A stretch of DNA of 64,000 nucleotides from Pyrinomonadaceae bacterium (GTDB lineage: Bacteria > Acidobacteriota > Blastocatellia > Pyrinomonadales > Pyrinomonadaceae). The notes beneath the pieces were generated by a model. That model ran no database searches. It saw only the letters and a list, made by a program, of their open reading frames with translations, and had not been told where the DNA came from. The stretch is from the NCBI GenBank assembly GCA_036277115.1, contig DASUNM010000027.1, positions 806,001-870,000 of the forward strand. Reading direction: 5' to 3'. Positions 8,959 to 17,064 of this stretch are shown piece after piece (position 1 is the first letter of the stretch; every line of letters begins with the position of its first letter). The translations under genes and the position numbers were made by a program.

Positions 8959-11469
8959 TTACGGCGTGACTCCCACGAGCACCACGTTACTCGTCCTACC
9001 ATTAACGGTAATGCTCACCTGCAGATCGCCTGCGACAGTTATTCCGTCGGGAAGCTTCACATTCACCTGCGTAAAGCCCGCGAAAGTAGATAAGCTGCCC
9101 ACGAACTCGACCGAAAGTTGATGGACTGTTTGTTGTGAGTCTACTGCCTGGGCAGTCACCACGAGCCCCTGAGTTACGGTAAGGTTTGTCGCGAAGAGCG
9201 CAACGCGCGTTCGTGGGTCCGTGTTCAGGAACCCGGGATTAGTTATCGAGAACGGATCGCGCAAGAACAAGAATGAGTTGAGGGCAATCGCGCGTTGCGA
9301 GTTCTCTTCAGTCGCAAGCACCGGATTATCATCGTCCAGAATCGTGCCCACGCCCTGACTGTCGGAAATGGTTGCGTTCGTCGCTGCTGATAGATTGAGA
9401 TTAAAAGTAAGCGTTGCCGCTTCGTTGAAGAGATCGCCGTTTACCTGAACATTGACGGGCTGTGTAGTCGTTCCCGGAGTGAACGTCAGAGTGCCGCTCG
9501 TGCTCACATAGTGAGTGCCGGCTATCGCCGTGTCGTTCGCCGTCGCATAATTCACGGTGATGGTTTGGAAGCTTGGATTCGACAACGACACAGTAAAGCC
9601 GGCGTTACACGTACCGGTGTTTCCCTCAGCTACGGACACGTTGTTGATAGAGATCGTTGGTTCCGCATCGTCGTTGTTGATGGTGCCGATTGCCTGACTG
9701 TCGCCGAGCGTGCCGTTATTCGGATTGGTGAGATTGACGAAGAAAGTCTCGGCCGGTTCAAACGTTATGTCTGAGTTGACGGTGACGTTGATGGTAGTAG
9801 AAAGCTGACCCGAAGCTATAGATGCCGTTCCACTGGCAGCCACAAAGTCGGTGCCGGAAGTCGCGGTATTGCCGGCCGTAGCGTAGTTTGCTGTCACCGT
9901 TTGACCGCTCGTATGTGAGAGCGAAACTGTGAATGTCGCGGTGGTCGTTCCGCTCGCTCCCTCTGTCACGCTGACATCGTTTATCGAAATCACGGGCGGA
10001 CCATCGTCGTCTGTGATCGTGCCGACGCCTTGATTGTCATCTATCGTCGCGTTAACCGGGCTCGAAAGATTGACGTTGAAAGTCTCGTTAGGTTCGAAAG
10101 TCGTATCGCCGTTAATGGTGACGCTGATCGGTTGTGACTGTTGCCCGGAAGGGAAAGTTAAGGTGCCACCAGTGGCGACATAGTCAGTGCTGGCCGATGC
10201 CGTGTTGTTGGCAGTGGTGTAATTCACCGTCACTGTCTGCGCGCTCGCCGGCGACAGAAGTACGTTGAAGGTCGCTACGGACGTCCCGCTGTTGCCCTCG
10301 GTAATCGTGAGATTGTTAATCGCGAGGGTGGATCCACCGGAATACTGCACGCGAAACACGGCGCTGGATCCGCGGGCCAGATAATACAGACTCCCGTCTG
10401 ATCCGACTGCCAGATCGACTGGTTGCGAGATTCCTGAGGCAAAGCCCTCGGCCGTGTTGTTCGATGGATCCATCAAGCGAATCCAGCCGCTGCAAAGATC
10501 CGCAAAAAAGTATCTGCCCACGTATTTGGCTGGGAATTGGAGCGTGCCAGGGTTGTAGAACGCGCCGCCGGCAATCGCGCAGCCGGTCGTTGGGCCGAAT
10601 CCGTGACCGTATTGGAACAGGGGGTCACGAAAGTTAGGGTGCAAAATTGAACAGCCGCCTTCGCAAGTCGGCCAACCGTAATTCGACCCGGCAATCCCGT
10701 CGTTAATCTCTTCCGTGGAGCTTTGGCCGACGTCGTTGATGAACATGCGGCTTGTGCCGGGCTGGAACGCAAACGTGAATGGATTGCGCAAGCCAACGGC
10801 CCAGATCGCGCGATTGACGCCTGAGGGAGATCCGGCAATGTTTGGAAATGAGGTTGGGTTATCTGCCGGAATCGTTCCATCAGAGTTGATTCGCAGAATC
10901 TTTCCCAGCCGGTTGGCCAGCGACTGCGAAAATGAAGGAACCGCATTCTCCCCAGTCGCAATATAGAGCTTCCCGTCCGGCCCAAAATGGATGGCGCCGC
11001 CGTTATGGTTAGTTGCACTGAGCGTTTCCAGGTCGAGAAGGACCACTTCGCTGCCCGCTGCGGCGACGTCTTGATTGGCGATGTCGGCAGTGAAACGGCT
11101 TACGCGATTGTGCGTTGCGGGCGTAGTGGCGGTGTAGTAGACGTAAACAAAGCGATTGGTTGCGTAGTCCGGGTCGAAAGCAACGCCCAGTAGTCCACGC
11201 TCGCCCTGGGGATCCACCGTTAGCGTGACAAACGGCGTCGGCAGCAAGGCGCCGTTCTTAATTACTCGCAGTTGCCCCGTCTGCAGACAAACAAAGATGC
11301 GGCCGTCGGGAGCGATGGCCATTGCGGTCGGATTAGAGAGTCCGCTGATTTGAGTTTCCGTGAAACCGGCAGGCAGCGTTGCCGCGCCCGCAGATGTGAA
11401 CGCACTCAGGCAAAAAAGCAGCGCCGACAAATGGATCGCCCATCGACGGGCGATGCTGCTTTGCATCAT
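8959..11469 (-). CDS. Exported PQQ-dependent sugar dehydrogenase with three Calx-beta domains
   Basis: About 836 residues from the ATG at 11469 (an ATG at 11499 is also in frame, but its Shine-Dalgarno-like bases touch the start). A signal peptide ends near AGAA. Residues about 30-375 are a glucose/sorbosone dehydrogenase propeller (L-S-N-P-T-A-M, G-E-R-G-L-L-G-V-A-F-D, NHNGG, F-G-P-D-G-K-L-Y, W-A-V-G-L-R-N-P). Three Calx-beta domains follow, each opening with S-I-N-N/D-V-S-V-x-E-G-type sequence and closing with G-T-I-x-D-D-D. The last ~110 residues are a beta domain. Calx-beta domains bind calcium and often mediate adhesion. The combination suggests a surface-anchored or secreted sugar oxidase. 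Confidence 0.88.
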   Translation of the reverse strand: MMQSSIARRWAIHLSALLFCLSAFTSAGAATLPAGFTETQISGLSNPTAMAIAPDGRIFVCLQTGQLRVIKNGALLPTPFVTLTVDPQGERGLLGVAFDPDYATNRFVYVYYTATTPATHNRVSRFTADIANQDVAAAGSEVVLLDLETLSATNHNGGAIHFGPDGKLYIATGENAVPSFSQSLANRLGKILRINSDGTIPADNPTSFPNIAGSPSGVNRAIWAVGLRNPFTFAFQPGTSRMFINDVGQSSTEEINDGIAGSNYGWPTCEGGCSILHPNFRDPLFQYGHGFGPTTGCAIAGGAFYNPGTLQFPAKYVGRYFFADLCSGWIRLMDPSNNTAEGFASGISQPVDLAVGSDGSLYYLARGSSAVFRVQYSGGSTLAINNLTITEGNSGTSVATFNVLLSPASAQTVTVNYTTANNTASASTDYVATGGTLTFPSGQQSQPISVTINGDTTFEPNETFNVNLSSPVNATIDDNQGVGTITDDDGPPVISINDVSVTEGASGTTTATFTVSLSHTSGQTVTANYATAGNTATSGTDFVAASGTASIASGQLSTTINVTVNSDITFEPAETFFVNLTNPNNGTLGDSQAIGTINNDDAEPTISINNVSVAEGNTGTCNAGFTVSLSNPSFQTITVNYATANDTAIAGTHYVSTSGTLTFTPGTTTQPVNVQVNGDLFNEAATLTFNLNLSAATNATISDSQGVGTILDDDNPVLATEENSQRAIALNSFLFLRDPFSITNPGFLNTDPRTRVALFATNLTVTQGLVVTAQAVDSQQTVHQLSVEFVGSLSTFAGFTQVNVKLPDGITVAGDLQVSITVNGRTSNVVLVGVTP

Positions 11470-11711
11470 CAATCTGTTTCCAAAAGACTGTTCGCTCATT
11501 CCTTCGTGTTATTCCTGGCGCGCACGCGGCCATCCGGGCGCACTGCTGCATCTTTGACGAAGGGCAGCTGAAGTTGATTAAGACAACCCGGGAGACGAGT
11601 CTGGGGTTTAGGTTGTCCTTTCGAATTCTGAGGGGCCGAGGCCGATTATACGCGCCGCAACAGCCGGCTGCCATAACCAATTTGCCCGATCGGCCGGGCG
11701 CAGGTCGCTCA

Positions 11712-12542
11712 TCACGCCGTCGCGTAACTTATTTCAGCGATGACCCAGCGGTCGCCTTCGCGGCGCCAACGAACATAGGTGTGGCTGGTAAGGTGCTCGC
11801 CGCGAGGCACAAACTTATTTCCCCTAAAGCTAGTCCACATTTTGTTGTCGGGAAAGTTATCCACAAAGGCATCGAAGTCCCCGTTATCGGCGCGCTCGAT
11901 CAATAGCCAATAAAGATCGCCTTTCTTCTTCACATCCCTGGTTAATTGCGCGTAGCTAATCGAGTTGCGAAAATATTTCTTTGATCCCACGTTCATCGGA
12001 TTCAAGTGAAAAAACGGGCGCGTGCGCGAAAACAGAGAAAGAAATAAAGACGTGTTACGAGTGCGCATTGCGCGGATAAGTTTTCTCATCGCCGCCGCAA
12101 GTGCGGCTGGCGGGGCCGAGGTGCGGTTGCTGGGCGCATTATCAATTGTAATGGTGAGCGAAAAACGTGCGACCCGGTAATCTGCCGGCTTCGTCACGAA
12201 GACCACATAGTCCCCGGTCTGTTTTAGCGTGCCGGACCAGTAGTAGTGATACGACTCGTCCTTACCGTCAGGGTCTTTAACGAGGAATATTGCTGAGTCC
12301 TGCGGGGCGGATGTGACCTCTATCAGCATCCATTGGCCCGCCCGGGCTTCCACCGCGTACTCGAATTGTTGATCGCCGCGTATCGTACCCTTCAAAGTTG
12401 CACTGTTTGTCCCGCGGGGAAATTGCACGCGGAGTGGCTCGGCTTTTCCACCTTGAGCAAGAGCCGGTTGGGCAAAGCCCAAGCAAAGCACCAAAACAAA
12501 GAACGGCGTCAGCGCGAAGTTGAGAATTAAACGGTTCCTCAT
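11712..12542 (-). CDS. Exported protein with PPC-like N-terminal domain, function unknown
   Basis: 276 residues with a signal peptide ending PALAQG. Residues about 35-130 look like a bacterial pre-peptidase C-terminal (PPC)-type beta sandwich (G-T-I-R-G-D-Q-Q-F-E-Y near the start, G-D-Y-V-V-F-V near the end). Residues 145-276 resemble an NTF2-like fold: a helix of basic and hydrophobic residues followed by strands such as H-T-Y-V-R-W-R and W-V-I-A-E-I. No catalytic motif is visible. It is monocistronic, separated by about 240 bases from the divergent-side dehydrogenase. Confidence 0.6.
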   Translation of the reverse strand: MRNRLILNFALTPFFVLVLCLGFAQPALAQGGKAEPLRVQFPRGTNSATLKGTIRGDQQFEYAVEARAGQWMLIEVTSAPQDSAIFLVKDPDGKDESYHYYWSGTLKQTGDYVVFVTKPADYRVARFSLTITIDNAPSNRTSAPPAALAAAMRKLIRAMRTRNTSLFLSLFSRTRPFFHLNPMNVGSKKYFRNSISYAQLTRDVKKKGDLYWLLIERADNGDFDAFVDNFPDNKMWTSFRGNKFVPRGEHLTSHTYVRWRREGDRWVIAEISYATA

Positions 12543-12729
12543 TAACGGCGCATCATACCGCCAATTAGCGCCCTCCCGCTTCCAAAAAAACTAATTGTAA
12601 TCCGCAGTGGTTTCCTTACTTCGGTTTTTCTTTGCGGTTTGGCCTGAGTAACCAGTATCGCCAGCGTCCTACTAAACTTCGCTTGGCCGTTCGCATTGGC
12701 TGCGGCTAAAGTAAAGCCCTGACTCCACC

Positions 12730-13344
12730 ATGGGCGTTGCCAAGTTAACCGATCAAAATACTGTCGTTCCCGAAAGCAAATACGCGCGCGTCGAGCGCGA
12801 GCGGCGTTTTCTGTTGAACGACCTGCCGGAGGGCTTGATCCGGACCGATCACCACCTGCAAATCACCGATAGCTACATCACCGGCACACGGCTGCGGATT
12901 CGAAAAGTGCGCGATCCGAAGACGAATAAATGGATTGTGAAATTCACGCAGAAGTTTGCCCCGGAACCTGAAAATCTTTCGCGCACCATCATCACAAACA
13001 TTTACTTGAACGCCCTCGAAGCTGAGACCCTGTCGGTATTCGCAGCGAACGAGATTCGGAAGAACCGGTACTATTTCGACTTTGAGGGCCGGCGATTTTC
13101 GGTCGATATGTTTCTCGGCGATTTGTTGGGGCTGACGCTGGCGGAAACGGGTTTCGCAACAGATGAAGAGATGGCTGCGTTTGCATTGCCGCCGTTTGCC
13201 ATCGCTGACGTTACGAACAGCGAGATTTTTTCCGGCGGCAAATTGTGCGAGCTCACGTTTGAAGATATTCGAAAGGAAGCGCAAAAACGCGGATGGGTGA
13301 AGACGCAATCCGCCAACTCCAACGAGGCAGTAGTCCGACCGTAA
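12730..13344 (+). CDS. CYTH-domain protein (triphosphate tunnel metalloenzyme family)
   Basis: 204 residues. The diagnostic ExExR/K motif is E22-x-E24-x-R26 in VERERRFLL, and later charged strands (R-L-R-I-R-K-V-R, W-I-V-K-F-T-Q-K, Y-Y-F-D-F-E-G-R-R-F-S-V-D) build the tunnel seen in CYTH enzymes. Family members hydrolyse inorganic triphosphate, thiamine triphosphate or polyphosphate, or are class IV adenylate cyclases; a single short domain fits a triphosphatase. It has no signal peptide, so it is cytosolic. The next gene starts 17 bases later on the same strand. Confidence 0.8.
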   Translation: MGVAKLTDQNTVVPESKYARVERERRFLLNDLPEGLIRTDHHLQITDSYITGTRLRIRKVRDPKTNKWIVKFTQKFAPEPENLSRTIITNIYLNALEAETLSVFAANEIRKNRYYFDFEGRRFSVDMFLGDLLGLTLAETGFATDEEMAAFALPPFAIADVTNSEIFSGGKLCELTFEDIRKEAQKRGWVKTQSANSNEAVVRP

Positions 13345-13361
13345 GGGAGGGCTTATAAGAC

Positions 13362-14495
13362 ATGCGAAGCAAAACCCAACTAATCCTTTTCATCGCGACC
13401 GCGGTCATGCTTTTCGGCGCGTGCCGCAAATCAACGACGAAGCAAATCGCGAATACCAACACGACGTCTTCAGCGCAGGACACTTTGGGCGGCGGCGCAG
13501 CGCCGGCCGGCGAGAAAGTCAATTTCCGCGGCTCGATCGCGAGTTTGTCGATCGAAATGAATCTGGTGCGCGAAGGCGAGCTTCTAACTGGCACCTATTT
13601 TTATCCTCGAATCGCCAAGAACATTGATTTGAAAGGCGAGATCGACAAGGACGGCAACGTCACTCTCCGCGAGTCCGATGAAACGGGAAAGGAAACCGGC
13701 GTCTTCAAAGGCAAATGGAAATCCAATGCAACCGGTTTGGCCGACATTGAAGGCAAATGGTCACGACCTGACGGCTCGAAAGAGACTGACTTTTTTATCT
13801 CTCAGCAACCAATTGAATTCACCGCCGCGGTCCGAATCGTGCCGAAAGTGATTCGCGAAAACAACAAAGAAGCAAAGTATTCGGTGGACGCTGAGTATCC
13901 TCAGATAGAAGGCGATGCGCGGTTCGATAAGTTCAATCGCGAATCGCGCGCGATGATCACCAAAGACGTGGCGGCTTTTAAAACTGCTGAGACCGCGGCG
14001 CTCGAAGAAGAGGGAGATCTTCCGGAAGAAACACAGACCTCTTCCCTCGACATTGGATACCAGGTGCGACTGGCAACTGACGATTTGATCAGTGTCGAGT
14101 TTACCGAAGGGCAATACTCGCGCGGCGCGGCGCATGGCAACAGCATCACGGCCGTGCTGAACTTCGACGTGAAAAACGGCAAACGAATCGAGCTGGCGGA
14201 TCTATTCAATCCGAAATCGAACTATCTCAGCGTGATCTCGGTGTATGCGATTAAAGATCTGAAGGAGCAGCGTAAGAGCAACGACATGCTCATGGACGAC
14301 CAGATACAAGATGGAGCCGCCGCGCGCGCGGACAATTACCGAGCGTGGACGATCACGCGGAAGGGTCTTTGGATTACGTTCGATCCGTATCAGGTTGCGG
14401 CATACGCGGCCGGCCCGCAGCACGTCTTAGTTCCGTATTCGGCGGTGAAGCCGATCGTGAAGCCTGATGGGCCCATTGGAAATCTGGCGGGGTAG
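13362..14495 (+). CDS. Lipoprotein with DUF4163/DUF3298 (RsiV-like) domains
   Basis: 377 residues. The lipobox M-L-F-G-A-C predicts lipidation of C20. Residues about 40-135 form a beta-rich domain, and the C-terminal half (about 155-370) matches DUF4163 then DUF3298, the fold found in the anti-sigma factor RsiV: L-I-S-V-E-F-T-E-G-Q-Y followed by A-H-G-N and an F-D-V-K-N-G-K-R-I-x-L-x-D-L-F block. In RsiV this region binds lysozyme; no sigma-factor partner is visible here. The ribosome site GGGAGG is 12 bases upstream. Coupled with the CYTH gene in a likely two-gene operon. Confidence 0.72.
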   Translation: MRSKTQLILFIATAVMLFGACRKSTTKQIANTNTTSSAQDTLGGGAAPAGEKVNFRGSIASLSIEMNLVREGELLTGTYFYPRIAKNIDLKGEIDKDGNVTLRESDETGKETGVFKGKWKSNATGLADIEGKWSRPDGSKETDFFISQQPIEFTAAVRIVPKVIRENNKEAKYSVDAEYPQIEGDARFDKFNRESRAMITKDVAAFKTAETAALEEEGDLPEETQTSSLDIGYQVRLATDDLISVEFTEGQYSRGAAHGNSITAVLNFDVKNGKRIELADLFNPKSNYLSVISVYAIKDLKEQRKSNDMLMDDQIQDGAAARADNYRAWTITRKGLWITFDPYQVAAYAAGPQHVLVPYSAVKPIVKPDGPIGNLAG

Positions 14496-14520
14496 GTCAG
14501 TTTTAAGACCGAAGTTTTTA

Positions 14521-14545
14521 GTTTAGAGGTAGCCCGCCTCTAAAC
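14521..14545. terminator. Small hairpin between convergent genes (possible terminator)
   Basis: GTTTAGAGG and CCTCTAAAC are perfect 9-base arms around a 7-base loop, midway between two convergent stop codons. Neither side carries a good T-run, so intrinsic termination is only plausible. Confidence 0.35.
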
Positions 14546-14570
14546 GACCAACTAGAGATTATCTGTTGTT

Positions 14571-15491
14571 CTATTTCGGGCGGCGGTTCTTCTGAGCCGT
14601 CATTATCCGATAAGCTTCAGCGCGTTTGATGCCCAGCTCACGCGCGGCGCTTTTCAAAGCCTCCTTCGAATTTAAACCTTCGCGCTCGAGTTCCTGCACG
14701 CGCTCGATCACTCGTTCAGTGGTTGTCTGTTCGGTATTCGCCGGTGAACTCTCGACAGCTTCGCCGGAAATGAGCAGCACCATCTCGCCGCGCGCCGTAC
14801 CCACTTTCGAAAACTGTTCGACCAATTCATTCAAAGTTCCGCGGACGAATTCTTCGTGAAGCTTCGTTAGTTCGCGCGCGACGACGGCACGGCGATTACC
14901 GAGAGCTTCGGCCGCATCTTTCAGCGCCGCCGCGATTCGATGTGGGGCTTCGTAAAAAGCCAGCGTCGCGCGCACCGCGCGCAATTCTTCCAACCTGGCC
15001 CGTCGCGGATTCGCCCGAGCCGGTAAAAAACCGCCGAAGAAAAACTCATCGGTGGGCAGTCCGGAAGCCGCCAACGCCGCGATTAACGCGACGGCGCCGG
15101 GCACCGGTATCACGCGAATACCGCGTTCGATCGCCGCGGCCACAATTCGATAGCCCGGGTCGTTAATTAAAGGCGTGCCGGCGTCCGAAACCAGCGCGAT
15201 GTTCTTTCCCGATTCCAGCAGTGCACAAAGTTCTGCAGCGCGTTCACGCTCGTTGTGCTCGTGATAACTAATCGTTTTCCTGGCGATGCCGAAATGGCTC
15301 AGGAGCTTTAGCGTGTGGCGTGTGTCTTCGCAAGCGATGAGATCAACTTCGCGGAGCAGGCGGAGGGCGCGTTGGGTAATGTCTTCGAGGTTGCCGATGG
15401 GCGTCGCGACGATGAACAGTTCTCCGGGCACGCGGGCTATTCTGTCATCGCGCGCTGAAAAGGCGAAAGCCCTGCTCGACGAATCGCGCAA
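14571..15491 (-). CDS. rsmI: 16S rRNA (cytidine(1402)-2'-O)-methyltransferase RsmI
   Basis: RsmI 2'-O-methylates C1402 in the decoding centre of 16S rRNA using S-adenosylmethionine. Family marks are GELFIVATPIGNLEDIT near the N-terminus, A-C-E-D-T-R, the S-D-A-G-T-P-L-I-N-D-P-G-Y loop and V-P-V-P-G-A. Length (about 300) fits. The start is uncertain: the longest frame uses TTG at 15491, while GTG at 15431 (VPGELF) would match the usual family N-terminus. The last 50 residues include an RXXA-rich helix-turn-helix-like end (N-S-K-E-A-L-K-S-A-A-R-E-L-G), as in other RsmI proteins. Confidence 0.93.
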   Translation of the reverse strand: MRDSSSRAFAFSARDDRIARVPGELFIVATPIGNLEDITQRALRLLREVDLIACEDTRHTLKLLSHFGIARKTISYHEHNERERAAELCALLESGKNIALVSDAGTPLINDPGYRIVAAAIERGIRVIPVPGAVALIAALAASGLPTDEFFFGGFLPARANPRRARLEELRAVRATLAFYEAPHRIAAALKDAAEALGNRRAVVARELTKLHEEFVRGTLNELVEQFSKVGTARGEMVLLISGEAVESSPANTEQTTTERVIERVQELEREGLNSKEALKSAARELGIKRAEAYRIMTAQKNRRPK

Positions 15492-15527
15492 GGCTCTCGA
15501 ACGGTGACGACTTGTTCCGTCAGTCAG

Positions 15528-16076
15528 TTATGGTCGGATGATTCGCTCCCACCACGGAACGTTGTTGCGGTTGTCCTGCCGGCCACGACGCCAATCGTCG
15601 TTTGAGCCGTTGTATCCGATGCCGTAGGCATTCGAGATTATGTTCAGCTCGCGGCGGATTTCAGACCAGCGATAGCTCGCCTGCGTGTTCATCCGGCCCA
15701 TGACGCGATCCAGCCGGCTGGCTTCGCTCAGCACCCGCTGCGCTTCGTCGCGGCTGCGGCTGAGGTCACGCCCGTTTCCAAAACTGGACTTGAGATTGCC
15801 GGCTGCATTGCGAAACTGACGCGCCTCGCCGTTCAACCTGTCTTCGCGGCGCGTGCCATCGGCCCGGCTGCGATCCAAATTACGATCGAGGTCTCTCTCG
15901 AAATCTTTTGCGAGCCGATCCAGCCGATGAACGCTGTCGCGCAAATAGCGATTGTCGTAACGACCGTTATCGCGGTCACGCCGATAATCCGGCCAGCTTT
16001 GCGCCGAAGCCACAGTGGGAATTAACAGCGCCAATAAACCGACCACCAAACTCAATCTAATCAGTTGCGTTTTCAT
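15528..16076 (-). CDS. Exported Arg/Asp-rich helical protein, function unknown
   Basis: 182 residues from the ATG at 16076, with an AAGGAG ribosome site; the longer frame from 16127 is unlikely. A signal peptide ends at ASAQ. The mature protein is strikingly rich in Arg and Asp (repeats such as DRLAKDFERDLDRNLDRSRA), predicting long charged helices or a coiled coil. It ends in a W-W-E-R-I-I-R-P tail. No family recognised. Confidence 0.65.
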   Translation of the reverse strand: MKTQLIRLSLVVGLLALLIPTVASAQSWPDYRRDRDNGRYDNRYLRDSVHRLDRLAKDFERDLDRNLDRSRADGTRREDRLNGEARQFRNAAGNLKSSFGNGRDLSRSRDEAQRVLSEASRLDRVMGRMNTQASYRWSEIRRELNIISNAYGIGYNGSNDDWRRGRQDNRNNVPWWERIIRP

Positions 16077-16263
16077 TTCAATTCTCCTTACCAAGTGTTC
16101 ATGTGACGCTCCGCGCCCGAACTGCATTTATGGTTGGCAATGACCGTGCCGTTCCGATGGATCCAGCGCGAAGGCTGGGCAGACCCGAGGAAAGGGCGTC
16201 CCGAACGCGCAATGCGCGGCATACCGTGCAAACGAGGGCGGAAATCGTTAAGAGAGGCTTGGT

Positions 16264-16311
16264 GGGTACGCAGGCCTCGGGCATGCTGCACGCCAGAGGC
16301 GTGCGTACCTG
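16264..16311. repeat. Palindromic repeat (GGTACGCAGGCCTC / GAGGCGTGCGTACC)
   Basis: Two arms of about 20 bases, GGGTACGCAGGCCTCGGGC and GCCAGAGGCGTGCGTACC, face each other across a short loop. A related arm (GCGGGACGCGTGCGTACC) is found in frame inside the helicase gene near 27045-27062. It lies just beyond the stop of the next gene. Confidence 0.8.
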
Positions 16312-16312
16312 G

Positions 16313-16837
16313 CTAATCGTCGCGCAGGAAAGTAACGAAGTGCGAACGCAGTGTCTCTTCAGCGAACACTGTGCGATCGGTATCATCGTCGGCGACCAAC
16401 CAATGCGGCTTGTCTTTCGACAACGGCGTCAGCAATAGCTCGGAGTTCGCGCCGCGCCGTCCAAAGTGTTTGATGTTCGCGCAGGCCAAGCCTCCCCCGC
16501 GCACAATGCCGTCGCGTGGGGTGCGCGGCCAGCCACACTCAATGGTGAGTTCGCGAACGCCGCGGCGAAGCGTCACTTGCCGGCCGACCATGGTGGCGTT
16601 GCGACGCGAAAATCTGTGCGGCTCTTTCTGCTCGATCTGAATTCCCGCGCCGCCGCGATTGGCCTGACCGGCAAGTAGAATGACTTCGTTGAGCAGCCAA
16701 TCGATCGCGGTACGCCGCAGCAGGTCATTGCGCCGGCGCACGGTCAGAAATTCGGCAACGTCTGCTTGCCCGGTCGCGTGTGCACGCGATTGGGCTTCAG
16801 CCAAAGCAAGTTCCCAGGCGTCTTCGAGTTCGCTCAT
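16313..16837 (-). CDS. Cytosolic protein of unknown function
   Basis: 174 residues, with no signal peptide or membrane segment. The first 65 residues form an acidic, Ala-rich helix region; the rest is basic and strand-rich (R-E-L-T-I-E-C-G-W-P-R-T-P-R-D-G). A glycine pair (R-G-G-G-L-A) is followed by a likely C-terminal strand-helix. The stop TAG at 16313-16315 directly abuts the palindrome at 16264-16311, so the last codons may have been set by the repeat. No family recognised. Confidence 0.5.
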   Translation of the reverse strand: MSELEDAWELALAEAQSRAHATGQADVAEFLTVRRRNDLLRRTAIDWLLNEVILLAGQANRGGAGIQIEQKEPHRFSRRNATMVGRQVTLRRGVRELTIECGWPRTPRDGIVRGGGLACANIKHFGRRGANSELLLTPLSKDKPHWLVADDDTDRTVFAEETLRSHFVTFLRDD

Positions 16838-16914
16838 CGGACATCTTGTCAGAATCCCGACCGCGGGATAGCGGTCGGTTGAACCTTATGATCGAGTAAC
16901 GTTAGCCAACAACA

Positions 16915-16995
16915 TTCAACCGCCCGCATCCTACACTCCACGCGGGATGCCCGCGTGGGGACCCCGCTACTACAGGCGGTTCTGACTGCCTTTTT
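16915..16995. repeat. GC-rich dispersed repeat (CACGCGGGATGCCCGCGTGGGG)
   Basis: A palindromic core around CACGCGGG-ATG-CCCGCGTG, flanked by ACCGCCCGC-type and GCGGTTCTGA-type arms (AACCGCCCGCATCC / TACAGGCGGTTCTG). Related cores lie at 7405-7440 and near 49980-50040 (CAGGCGGTTCTGAAC). It fills most of the gap before the TPM-TPR gene. Confidence 0.7.
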
Positions 16996-17064
16996 CCTTT
17001 TGCCTTCGGCGTGATGTTATCATGCCCCACCGTTTCAATCTTTCCCGACTTCTTTGCCGTCCTA

